A DNA stretch of 64,000 nt from CAYQEC01 sp964416425 (GTDB lineage: Bacteria > Actinomycetota > Acidimicrobiia > Spongiisociales > UBA5794). Below, piece by piece: positions 1 through 7,474 of this stretch. Numbering within the stretch: position 1 is the stretch's first letter; each line of letters starts with the position of its first letter. A program made the translations under genes and the position numbers. The notes below the pieces were generated by a model. The model made no database searches and was not told the DNA's origin. It was given only the letters and a program-made list of their open reading frames with translations. The stretch is taken from NCBI GenBank assembly GCA_964416425.1, contig CAYQEC010000007.1, forward strand, positions 1 through 64,000. Direction: 5' to 3'.

Positions 1-35
1 CCGATGGCGGCCACGATGTCGTCGTAGATCTCCAT
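1..35 (-). CDS. 5' end of a truncated gene running off the window
   Basis: An ATG on the minus strand at 35-33 opens a frame (MEIYDDIVAAIG) that runs off the left edge. Eleven residues cannot identify it. An acidic amphipathic start like this occurs in XdhC/CoxF-type proteins among many others, so that is only a guess. The roughly 330 bases to csoR contain no other convincing gene. Confidence 0.3.
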   Translation of the reverse strand, partial: MEIYDDIVAAI

Positions 36-152
36 AGGCGCCCAAGCTATCAGGTAGGGAGTCGCCTGCTGCAAGTCTCTCAGGGCACATGACGCCTCAA
101 GACGCGACAAACCCGGGCATCGTGGCTTCCGCATTGGCGCCCGCAAGAAACA

Positions 153-172
153 GCCCCGACCGAAGTCGGGGC
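153..172 (-). terminator. GC-rich hairpin, terminator-like
   Basis: A perfect 8-bp stem (GCCCCGAC/GTCGGGGC) with a CGAA loop. Read on the minus strand it is followed by the T-rich stretch TGTTTCTT, so it would work best as a minus-strand intrinsic terminator. No minus-strand gene is visible just upstream of it, so its client is unknown. Confidence 0.4.
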
Positions 173-326
173 CGTCGGGCCTGGGCTGCTCACCCAAGCG
201 TGGTTCGATACATAGTATCAACCAGCTTCCGCTGATAACGACTCACGGAATAGCGCTGCGCGCACCCGCAGGGTGGTTGCCGACTACGTGAGCCAGCGTC
301 TCCAACATCCCGAGCACCTCCCTCTT

Positions 327-366
327 CCCCCACCCCACCCGGGGTGGGGGTGCTATGCTGACGCGC
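327..366 (+). promoter_or_regulatory. csoR operator and -10 element
   Basis: A perfect 10-bp inverted repeat (CCCCCACCCC-N4-GGGGTGGGGG, 327-350) lies immediately before TATGCT (354-359), which fits a -10 box. CsoR operators are known to be G/C-run pseudopalindromes of this type, so a copper-free CsoR dimer or tetramer here would block the promoter. The -10 ends 7 nt before the ATG at 367, so the transcript may start at the start codon. Caution: similar palindromes occur near 26.9 kb and 48.7 kb with no copper gene beside them. Confidence 0.6.
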
Positions 367-669
367 ATGAAAGCGGAACACAAGAAGGCGGCGCTCAACC
401 GCCTCAAGACCGTACGGGGGCATCTCGACGCCGTCATCGGCATGGTCGACGACGAGCGCTACTGCCCCGACATCATGAAACAAGTCTCCGCCCTGCAAGG
501 TTCGTTGGAGAAGGTGAACCGGCTCCTCCTCCAGAACCACGTGGAGACCTGTGTCATGCACGCCGTCGAGGAAGGCCGGTCCGGCCAGATCGTCGACGAG
601 CTGATGGAGACCCTGCGCTACACCCCCGGAGTCACCGGGCCCACCACCGAACTGGAGGGAACATCATGA
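367..669 (+). CDS. csoR: CsoR-family copper-sensing repressor
   Basis: Copper(I)-responsive, all-helical DNA-binding repressor that derepresses copper efflux. The family's C-H-C copper ligands are present: Cys33, then His58 and Cys62 in the NHVETC stretch, numbering from the ATG at 367. At 100 residues it has normal length. An in-frame ATG at 355 lies inside the apparent -10 box, so 367 is preferred as a leaderless start. The stop overlaps the next start as ATGA (666-669), which couples translation to the chaperone gene and makes csoR the first gene of a self-regulated copper operon. Confidence 0.93.
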   Translation: MKAEHKKAALNRLKTVRGHLDAVIGMVDDERYCPDIMKQVSALQGSLEKVNRLLLQNHVETCVMHAVEEGRSGQIVDELMETLRYTPGVTGPTTELEGTS

Positions 670-878
670 CCAGCATCACCCTCGATGTCCCCGACATCTC
701 CTGCAGCCACTGCAAGATGTCGATCGAGGGCGCCGTGTCCACCCTCGTCGGCATCGACCGGGTCGAGGTCACGATCGACGCCCGCACCGTCGACGTCGCC
801 TACGACGAGAACGCCGTCGACCGGGCCGCCATCGTCGACGCCATCGAAGCCCAGGGCTACGAGGTCGCCCCGGCCTGA
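666..878 (+). CDS. copZ: Heavy-metal-associated copper chaperone, CopZ type
   Basis: A 70-residue single HMA domain (ferredoxin-like fold) with the metal motif C-S-H-C at residues 13-16, instead of the commoner CxxC with small residues. It would carry Cu(I) in the cytoplasm to the ATPase encoded 5 nt downstream. The start is fixed by the ATGA overlap with csoR. The typical ending GYEV is present. Confidence 0.92.
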   Translation: MTSITLDVPDISCSHCKMSIEGAVSTLVGIDRVEVTIDARTVDVAYDENAVDRAAIVDAIEAQGYEVAPA

Positions 879-883
879 CCCCC

Positions 884-3046
884 ATGAGCGACTCCCCCAC
901 CGCCACCATCACCTTCGACGTCGCCGGCATGACCTGTGCCTCGTGCGCCCTGCGGATCGAGCGCGTGCTCGGCAAACAGGACGGCGTCTCCGAAGCCGTC
1001 GTCAACTTCGCCGGGCAGGAGGCCCGCGCCGTCATCGACGGCACCGTCGACGTCGCGGCGCTGCGGGACGCCGTCGCCCGGATCGGCTACGACGTCACCG
1101 TGGTCGAGGAAGGCCAGGAACGGGAACGGCCCACCGAGCGCTACGCCCGCGAGGTCGTCGCCCAGCGCCGCAACTTCGTGTTCGCCGCCCTGCTCACCGC
1201 CCCGGTGATGGTGCTGTCGATGCTGGTCGACGAGACCACCACCACCCGCATCTGGCAGGCGGTGCTCTCCACCGTGGTGGTGTTCGTGTTCGGGGCCCAG
1301 TTCCACCGCATCGCCCTCAAGCGGCTCCGCAACCTCGACGCCACCATGGACACCCTCATCTCGGTGGGATCGCTGGCGGCGTGGAGCTACTCGACGTGGG
1401 CGCTGTTCACCGACCACCCCATCTTCTTCGAGACCTCCGGGATGATCATCACCCTCATCCTGCTCGGCCGCTTCTTCGAAGCCCGGGCCAAGGGGCGAGC
1501 CTCCCACGCCATCACCAAGCTGCTCGAGCTGGGCGCCAAACAGGCCCGGGTGCTGCGGGACGGCAGCGAGGTCATGGTCGACGTGCTCGACCTCCGTCCC
1601 GGCGAAATCATGATCGTGCTCCCCGGCGAGAAGATCCCCACCGACGGGACGGTCGCCTCCGGGCGCTCCTCGGTCGACGAGAGCATGCTCACCGGGGAGT
1701 CGCTGCCGGTGGGCCGCAGCGGCGGCGGCGAGGTCTTCGGCGCCACCGTCAACCAGGAGGGCCGCCTCGAGATCGAGGTCACCAACGTCGGCCCCAACAC
1801 CGCCCTCGCCCAGATCGTGCGGCTGGTGGAGGACGCCCAGGCCACCAAAGCGCCGGTGCAGAAGCTCGCCGACACGATCGCCGGCGTCTTCGTCCCGGCC
1901 GTCATCGCCATCGCCCTCGCCGTCTTCACCGGCTGGCTGCTCGCCACCGGCGAGGTCGCCACCGCCACCCGCAACGGGGTGGCGGTGCTCATCATCGCCT
2001 GCCCCTGCGCCCTCGGGCTCGCCACCCCCACCGCCATCATGGTGGGCAGCGGCCGCGGCGCCGAGCTGGGCGTGCTGTTCAAGAACGCCGACGTCTTCGA
2101 GCGGGCCCGCGGCGTCGACACCGTGGTGTTCGACAAGACCGGCACCCTCACCCGGGGCGCCATGACCCTCACCGACGTCGCCTGCGACGGCGACGAAGCC
2201 CGGTTCCTGTCACTGGTCGGCGGGATCGAGGCCGCCAGCGGCCATCCCATCGGGCTCGGCGTCGCCCTCGGCGTCGAGGAACGCAACATCACGCTCGCCA
2301 CCCCCGGCGACGTCGAGTCGATCCCGGGACGGGGCGTGGTCGGCACCGTCGACGGCGTCGAGATCGCGGTCGGCAGCCCCAAACTGATGGCCGACCGCGG
2401 CCACCGCGTCGCCGAGCACCTCCTGGCCGAGCTGGGCCGCCTCGAGCGGGACGGCAAGACCGCCTTCCTCGCCGGCTGGGAGGGGGAAGCCCGCGGCGCC
2501 CTCGCCGTGGCCGACACGCTGCGCCCCACCGCGGCGGCCACCGTCGCCACCCTCGAGGGGCTCGGAACCGACACGGTGATGCTCACCGGCGACAACCGCA
2601 CCACCGCGGCCGCCATCGGGGCCCAGGTCGGCATCTCCCGGGTGCTCGCCGAGGTGCTACCGGGAGACAAGTCCTCCGAGGTCGCCCGGCTCCAGCAGGA
2701 GGGCAAGACGGTGGCCTTCGTCGGCGACGGAATCAACGACGCCCCTGCCCTCACCCAGGCCGACCTCGGGATGGCGGTCGGCACCGGCACCGACGTCGCC
2801 ATCGAGGCCGGCGACATCGTGCTCATGTCCGGCGACCCGAGGCTGGCTGCGATCTCGCTGCAGCTGGCCCGTGCCACCTTCGGGACGATCCGTCAGAACC
2901 TGTTCTGGGCGTTCTTCTACAACTCGGCGGCGATCCCGCTCGCCGCCGCCGGGTTGCTCAACCCGATGGTGGCCGCCGGCGCCATGGCGTTCTCCAGCGT
3001 GTCGGTGGTGACGAACTCGCTCCGCCTCCGCCGCTTCGGAAGCTGA
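884..3046 (+). CDS. copA: Copper-exporting P1B-type ATPase
   Basis: Pumps Cu(I) out of the cytoplasm at the expense of ATP. The 720 residues show one N-terminal metal-binding domain (GMTCASC, Cys18/Cys21), the TGE actuator motif, the intramembrane metal motif CPC at 373-375, the phosphorylated Asp417 in DKTGT, the SGHP nucleotide-binding motif and the hinge motif GDGIND at 614-619. CPC plus the CsoR/CopZ neighbours identify a group IB-1 copper exporter. It is complete and ends convergently 15 nt from msrB. Confidence 0.97.
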   Translation: MSDSPTATITFDVAGMTCASCALRIERVLGKQDGVSEAVVNFAGQEARAVIDGTVDVAALRDAVARIGYDVTVVEEGQERERPTERYAREVVAQRRNFVFAALLTAPVMVLSMLVDETTTTRIWQAVLSTVVVFVFGAQFHRIALKRLRNLDATMDTLISVGSLAAWSYSTWALFTDHPIFFETSGMIITLILLGRFFEARAKGRASHAITKLLELGAKQARVLRDGSEVMVDVLDLRPGEIMIVLPGEKIPTDGTVASGRSSVDESMLTGESLPVGRSGGGEVFGATVNQEGRLEIEVTNVGPNTALAQIVRLVEDAQATKAPVQKLADTIAGVFVPAVIAIALAVFTGWLLATGEVATATRNGVAVLIIACPCALGLATPTAIMVGSGRGAELGVLFKNADVFERARGVDTVVFDKTGTLTRGAMTLTDVACDGDEARFLSLVGGIEAASGHPIGLGVALGVEERNITLATPGDVESIPGRGVVGTVDGVEIAVGSPKLMADRGHRVAEHLLAELGRLERDGKTAFLAGWEGEARGALAVADTLRPTAAATVATLEGLGTDTVMLTGDNRTTAAAIGAQVGISRVLAEVLPGDKSSEVARLQQEGKTVAFVGDGINDAPALTQADLGMAVGTGTDVAIEAGDIVLMSGDPRLAAISLQLARATFGTIRQNLFWAFFYNSAAIPLAAAGLLNPMVAAGAMAFSSVSVVTNSLRLRRFGS

Positions 3047-3061
3047 CGGGAGCCGCAGCCC

Positions 3062-3457
3062 TCAGTCGTCGCCGTCCGGCTCCAGCCGCAGCGACGCCGA
3101 GTTCATGCAGAAGCGCTCCCCGGTCGGCTGCGGGCCGTCGGGGAACAGGTGGCCGAGGTGGGCGCCGCAGGAGGCGCACACCACCTCGGTCCGCACCATG
3201 CCCAGGCTGCGGTCCTCGTGCAACTCGACCGCCTTGGGATCGAGGGCTTCCCAGAAGCTCGGCCAGCCGCTGTGGGAGTCGTACTTGGTGTCGCCGGAGA
3301 ACAGGGGCGCGTCACAGACGATGCAGTGGTACACCCCGGGGGCCTTGGTGTTCCAGTACTCCCCGGTGAAGGGCCGCTCAGTGCCGGCCTGCTGGGTCAC
3401 CCGGAACTGGAGCTTGGAGAGCCGCTTGCGGAGGTCCTCGTCGGCAGGTTTGGTCAT
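3062..3457 (-). CDS. msrB: Peptide-methionine (R)-S-oxide reductase
   Basis: Repairs the R epimer of methionine sulfoxide in oxidised proteins. Counted from the in-frame GTG at 3460, the zinc ligands are the pairs Cys46/Cys49 and Cys95/Cys98, and the catalytic cysteine is Cys118 in RFCMNSASL. A TAGCCT hexamer ends 6 nt before the ATG at 3457, so this ATG is preferred as a leaderless start. It lies back to back with the PAC2 gene, the two promoters about 85 bp apart. Confidence 0.95.
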   Translation of the reverse strand: MTKPADEDLRKRLSKLQFRVTQQAGTERPFTGEYWNTKAPGVYHCIVCDAPLFSGDTKYDSHSGWPSFWEALDPKAVELHEDRSLGMVRTEVVCASCGAHLGHLFPDGPQPTGERFCMNSASLRLEPDGDD

Positions 3458-3566
3458 CACCCCAGGCTACCCGCGGCCCGGGAGTGACGGCGCGGAGACG
3501 GGCCGGATCGCGGGCGCGGGAGCCCCGGCCGCCCGTTCAGTGCCGGACGGTGGGTAGCCTGAAGGC

Positions 3567-4421
3567 ATGGATGCGATCCATCGTTTCCGCAAGCCGGTGC
3601 TGCGGCGCCCCCGGGCCATCGTGGCCTTCGAGGGGTGGAACGACGCCTGCGATGCCGCCACCGGAGCGGTCACCTACCTCGTCGGTCAGTTCGAGGCCGG
3701 CGAGCCGTTCGCCGTCATCGAGCCCGAGGAGTTCTTCGACTTCCAGGCGCATCGACCGGCCGTCACCATCGACGACGGCGGAACCCGCAGCCTCACCTGG
3801 CCGCTCACCAAGTTCTACGCCATCGAGCTGCCCGACCAGCCCCGCGACCTGCTGCTCGTCATCGGCGAGGAGCCGTCGTACCGGTGGAAGACGTTCAGCC
3901 GCCAGGTGACCCAGCTGCTGGTGGAGATGGACGTCGAGGAGGTCGTCATGTTGGGGGCCTTCATCGGGCAGGTCGCCCACACCCGGCCGGTCCCCATCGT
4001 CGGGGTGGCAACCGACCCCGACCTGGTGACCCGCCATTCCCTGATGAAGTCGCACTACGAGGGACCGACCGGCATCGTCGGCGTGCTGGTGGAGGCCTGC
4101 CGCGAGGTGGGACTCCCCGCCCTGGCGCTGTGGGCGGCCACCCCCCACTACCTGGCCGCCAACCCGAACCCGAAGGCGATGCTGGCCCTGGTCGAGCTGG
4201 CCGACGACGTGCTCCGCCTCGACGTCGACACCACCGAGCTGGAGACGGTGGCGTCCGAGTTCGGCGAGCGGGTCAGCGCCGCCATGGATTCGTCGTCGGA
4301 GTTCGCCAACTACGTCGCCGGGCTCGAGCAGACCGGAGACGGCGCCCCGGTCGAGATCGATCCCGACCTCACCGCCGAGCTGGTGAACGAGATCGAGGAC
4401 TACCTGCGGCGCCGTGGCTGA
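3567..4421 (+). CDS. PAC2 family (proteasome-assembly-chaperone-like) protein
   Basis: A 284-residue cytoplasmic protein matching the actinobacterial PAC2 family. Family traits visible are the N-terminal FEGWNDACDAA segment, the central GAFIGQVAHTRP segment and the GPTGIVGVL segment. Archaeal and eukaryotic relatives assemble proteasomes, but the role of the bacterial proteins is not settled and no proteasome gene lies in this window. A TAGCCT box (3555-3560) ends 6 nt before the ATG with no Shine-Dalgarno site, suggesting leaderless translation. Confidence 0.88.
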   Translation: MDAIHRFRKPVLRRPRAIVAFEGWNDACDAATGAVTYLVGQFEAGEPFAVIEPEEFFDFQAHRPAVTIDDGGTRSLTWPLTKFYAIELPDQPRDLLLVIGEEPSYRWKTFSRQVTQLLVEMDVEEVVMLGAFIGQVAHTRPVPIVGVATDPDLVTRHSLMKSHYEGPTGIVGVLVEACREVGLPALALWAATPHYLAANPNPKAMLALVELADDVLRLDVDTTELETVASEFGERVSAAMDSSSEFANYVAGLEQTGDGAPVEIDPDLTAELVNEIEDYLRRRG

Positions 4422-4463
4422 GCCTCACCGACCCTGCCGCATCCCGGCGCCCCCCACCGCGTC

Positions 4464-4856
4464 GTGACGGCCGACGAGCTGATCAAGTGGGTGCACCTGC
4501 TGGCTGCGGCGGTGTGGACCGGCGGCCTCATCGCTCTCGGAGTGCTGGTGGCGGCGCTGCGCCGCTCCGGGGCCTCCCGGGCCCAGCTCCAGTCCGCCGC
4601 CCGGGCCTTCGGGCGTCTCAGCTGGGTGGCGATGGCCGTCGCAGTCATCACCGGCGTGTGGCAGGTGGACCGTCTCGACTACACCTGGAGCGACCCCGCC
4701 CTGATCCGCAAGGTGGCGCTGGTGGGGCTCGTCATCGTCACCACGCTGGTGCACCAGCGCACTGCCCGGAGCAGCAGGCCCGCGGTGCGTGGCGCGATCG
4801 AGGTCGTGATCCTGATCCTCAGCATCGCCGTCTTCGGCGCCGCGGTGACGCTCTAG
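4464..4856 (+). CDS. CopD-domain small membrane protein
   Basis: 130 residues with about four membrane helices. The first carries WVHLLAAAVWTGG, the His-containing signature of the copper-resistance CopD domain. It starts at GTG 4464. Being within 1.5 kb of the csoR-copZ-copA operon is suggestive, but it lies beyond msrB and PAC2 in a separate unit. A role in copper handling is inference; CopD-like proteins are also found in electron-transfer contexts. Confidence 0.82.
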   Translation: MTADELIKWVHLLAAAVWTGGLIALGVLVAALRRSGASRAQLQSAARAFGRLSWVAMAVAVITGVWQVDRLDYTWSDPALIRKVALVGLVIVTTLVHQRTARSSRPAVRGAIEVVILILSIAVFGAAVTL

Positions 4857-4882
4857 CCCCCGGCGCAACACGGCAAAGCACG

Positions 4883-4904
4883 GCCCCGGCCCGCAGGCCG
4901 GGGC
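4883..4904. terminator. Bidirectional terminator hairpin
   Basis: A perfect 9-bp stem (GCCCCGGCC/GGCCGGGGC) with a CGCA loop, placed exactly between the convergent CopD-like and bS22 genes. There is no clear U-run on either side, which is common in very GC-rich genomes. Confidence 0.6.
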
Positions 4905-4909
4905 TCGCC

Positions 4910-5002
4910 TCAGCGCTTCCTCTTGTGCCGGTTCGCCTTGATGCGCTTCCGGTACTTGTGCTTGCTCATTTTCTTGCGGCGCTTTTTGATCAGCGAGCCC
5001 AT
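4910..5002 (-). CDS. Ribosomal protein bS22 / AURKAIP1-COX24 family miniprotein
   Basis: A 30-residue, extremely basic protein: it opens MGSLIKKRRKKMSKHKYRKR and continues with a second Lys/Arg/His cluster to the end. This matches the actinobacterial bS22 family, a tiny 30S subunit protein first seen in mycobacterial ribosome structures and often missed by gene finders. The start is supported by GAGG about 5 nt upstream of the ATG. Opposite the 3' end lies the hairpin shared with the convergent gene. Confidence 0.88.
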   Translation of the reverse strand: MGSLIKKRRKKMSKHKYRKRIKANRHKRKR

Positions 5003-5136
5003 CAAAACCTCAGGTATTCATGACACGGAAACCGGCCGACCGGAAACCTGGTCGACCGGCGCACCATAGGATGGCGAACCCGGCCGCCGAACGCAAGCTG
5101 CCACCCTCGACCGGTCCTCACCGGCACCGGCGCCGG

Positions 5137-5661
5137 TCACTTTCGAACGCCGGCGGCGCGCAGCAGGCGGGCGTCGGGAACGGCGGTGCTGTCGGCGGTG
5201 ACGAAGGCCTCCGGGTTGACGCCCGCCACGATCCGGAACGCCTCGGGAAGCTTGCGGCGGGGAATCACCGAGAACGCCACCCGCACCTCCCCCTCGAGCC
5301 CTTCGGCGTTGATCACCGTGACCCCGAAGCCCGCCTCGCGCAGTGCCGGCGCCACTTCGGGGGTACCCACCGTGGTCACCACCCGCAGCATCGTCCGACC
5401 CACCGCGAGCCAACGCTCCACGGTGGCCCCGAGCACGGTGCCGGTGGCGAATCCGGCCGCGAACGCCAGCAGCCGCGGTGGGGTGTCGAGGTTGTTGAAC
5501 ACCAGGCCGGCGGCGGTCACCCAGGTGAGGGATTCGAAGAAGCCGAGGGCGCCGGCGCGCCAGCGGCTTCCCCGGGTCAGCAACACGATCCGGATCGTGC
5601 CGAGCGACACGTCGACGACGCGCAGACCGAAGATGAGAAGGGCCCCGAGGAAGGTTTCCAT
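5137..5661 (-). CDS. UPF0316 (DUF5698/DUF2179) membrane protein
   Basis: 174 residues: an N-terminal part with three membrane helices and the family-typical RVVDVSLGTIRIVLLTRG segment, then a cytoplasmic DUF2179-like ligand-binding domain rich in Gly and Val. Function is unknown for the family. A TAGACT box ends 9 nt before the ATG. It stands alone, 50 nt downstream of the permease gene's stop on the opposite flank. Confidence 0.85.
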   Translation of the reverse strand: METFLGALLIFGLRVVDVSLGTIRIVLLTRGSRWRAGALGFFESLTWVTAAGLVFNNLDTPPRLLAFAAGFATGTVLGATVERWLAVGRTMLRVVTTVGTPEVAPALREAGFGVTVINAEGLEGEVRVAFSVIPRRKLPEAFRIVAGVNPEAFVTADSTAVPDARLLRAAGVRK

Positions 5662-5710
5662 GGAGCGGGCAGTCTATCGGCCGCCCCGCCCAATCAGGCT
5701 TCGCGGCGGG

Positions 5711-6466
5711 TCAATCCCACCGGAACAGGGCCAGGGCCCCCACCGCCGAGACGACCAGCATCCCCACCACCACGAACCAGGAGTATCCGGCCCCGAGGTC
5801 GAGCCAGCCCTGCTGGATCACCCGCACCGCATGCCACAGCGGCGTTGCCTTCGAAGCGATCTGCATCCCGGAGCTGAGCACCTCGGTCGGCGGGCCGGCG
5901 CCCCCCAGGATCAGCAGCACGAACCAGAGCAGGATCCCCACCGCCTGGGCGGATCGTGCCGTCGGCAGCACCGCCCCCAGCAGCACCCCCAACGCGGCGA
6001 AGGCGAACGCCACCAGGAAGAAGGTGCCGAGCACGAGGAGGGGATCGCGGGGAGCGTCGAAGTCGAGGGAGACCACGGCCAGCATCGACAGCAACAGGGC
6101 GTTGATCGCCGCCAGCCCGACGCTCACCAACACCTCGGCCCCGGCCACCACCCACACCGGTACCCCCGAGGCCCGGAACCGCTTCAACACCCCACGGTCC
6201 CGGTTCCCGGCGATGTTGGTGGGGAGGGTGATGACGCACACCGACGCCGCCACCAGCGCCAGGTAGGCCGGCATGTAGTAGGTGGTCGGCCCCACCCCCC
6301 GGTACACGACCACGGCCTCGTCGGTGGTCTGCGGATCGTTCCCGAACACCCCGGCGAGGATGAACAGGATGATGAGTGGCAGCGCCAGGGAGAAGAGCAC
6401 CGTGAGGGGGTCGCGCAGGAACAGTTTCACCTCGGTCCAGGCGAGCTTGGCGAGGGTACGCATCAT
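5711..6466 (-). CDS. ABC-2 type transporter permease
   Basis: A 251-residue permease with six predicted membrane helices; the N-terminal WTEVKLFLRDPLTVLFS segment before helix 1 is typical of DrrB-like exporters. The start is set by an ATGA overlap with the ATPase gene (6463-6466). With its partner it would export a drug or lipid; the substrate cannot be read from sequence. Confidence 0.93.
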   Translation of the reverse strand: MMRTLAKLAWTEVKLFLRDPLTVLFSLALPLIILFILAGVFGNDPQTTDEAVVVYRGVGPTTYYMPAYLALVAASVCVITLPTNIAGNRDRGVLKRFRASGVPVWVVAGAEVLVSVGLAAINALLLSMLAVVSLDFDAPRDPLLVLGTFFLVAFAFAALGVLLGAVLPTARSAQAVGILLWFVLLILGGAGPPTEVLSSGMQIASKATPLWHAVRVIQQGWLDLGAGYSWFVVVGMLVVSAVGALALFRWD

Positions 6467-7365
6467 TCCTCTCCCGTGGTGAGCATCAGGAACACGTCCT
6501 CCAGCGTCGGTTGCTCCACCCGGAGGTCGTCGGGAACCTCGCCTCGCTCCACCAGGCCCGCCGCCACCAGCGTGACGACCGGCCCGGAGCCTTGCACCGT
6601 CACCGCCGCACCGCGCCGTTCCACCGCCGACACCCCCCGGACCGTCCGCAGCCACTCCACGTCGTCGAGGGAGGTGGTGAACGAGACCCGGACCCCGGCG
6701 CCGTGCCGCAGGATGAGACGCTCCGGGGTGTCGAGGTCGATGACCCGCTTGTCGTCGATGATGGCGACCCGGTCGCACAGGGTCTCGGCCTCGTCCATGA
6801 AGTGGGTGACGAGCACCACCGTGGTGCCCCGGTCACGGATCCGCCGGATCAGGTCCCAGGCGACCCGGCGGGCGGCAGGGTCGAGGCCGGTCGTCATCTC
6901 GTCGAGGAACACCAGCTCCGGGTCGTTCACCAGGGCGAGGGCCACGAAGAGGCGCTGCTGCTGGCCGCCGGAGAGCTCGCCGAAGGGGGTGGATCGCTTC
7001 TCGGCGAGGCCCCATTCGATCATCACCTCCGGCCAGTCACGGCCGCCGGCGGTGATCGAGGAGAAGAGGTCGAGCGCCTCCCACACCTTGATCCGCTCCG
7101 GCAGGGCCGACTCCTGGAGCTGGGAGCCGATGCGGCGCCGCAGCCGCTCGGCGTCGTGTTGCGGATCGAGCCCGAGCACCCGGACTTCGCCACCGTCGAT
7201 GCTGCGCAGCCCCTGCAGGCATTCCACGATGGTGGTCTTGCCGGCGCCGTTGGGACCGAGGATGCCGAAGATCTCGCCCTGCGCCACCTCGAAGGAGACG
7301 TCCGCCAGCGCGGTGAGGTCGCCATAACGCTTCTCGAGGTGCTCGACGCTGATCACCGGCTGCAT
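6463..7365 (-). CDS. ABC transporter ATP-binding protein, DrrA type
   Basis: A 300-residue ATPase with Walker A GPNGAGKT, signature LSGGQQQR, Walker B LVFLDE followed by the D-loop TGLDP, and the switch His in VTHFMDEAE. The roughly 90-residue C-terminal extension ending QPTLEDVFL is typical of the daunorubicin/ABC-2 exporter subclass. First gene of a two-gene operon with the permease; exporters of this class give resistance or move lipids. Confidence 0.95.
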   Translation of the reverse strand: MQPVISVEHLEKRYGDLTALADVSFEVAQGEIFGILGPNGAGKTTIVECLQGLRSIDGGEVRVLGLDPQHDAERLRRRIGSQLQESALPERIKVWEALDLFSSITAGGRDWPEVMIEWGLAEKRSTPFGELSGGQQQRLFVALALVNDPELVFLDEMTTGLDPAARRVAWDLIRRIRDRGTTVVLVTHFMDEAETLCDRVAIIDDKRVIDLDTPERLILRHGAGVRVSFTTSLDDVEWLRTVRGVSAVERRGAAVTVQGSGPVVTLVAAGLVERGEVPDDLRVEQPTLEDVFLMLTTGEE

Positions 7366-7474
7366 GCAGGCTCCTCACCCGGGAACGGCCGAGAGGTAGA
7401 CGTTAACCGTGACCTTCGCCTCTGGCCCAACCCGAGGGAGGATGCCACGCTGGGCGCACCGGAGGCTCGATCCA

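Noticed and set aside
202..224. Imperfect palindrome GGTTCGATAC/GTATCAACC upstream of csoR
   Set aside because: It is 100 bp from the csoR promoter, no gene begins beside it, and no known site matches. It may be chance.
685..3369. Long Arg/Pro-rich open frames opposite or out of phase with copA, and many similar ones across the window
   Set aside because: They follow the GC-rich third-position pattern of the true gene, are low-complexity Arg/His/Pro strings and lack domains and ribosome sites.
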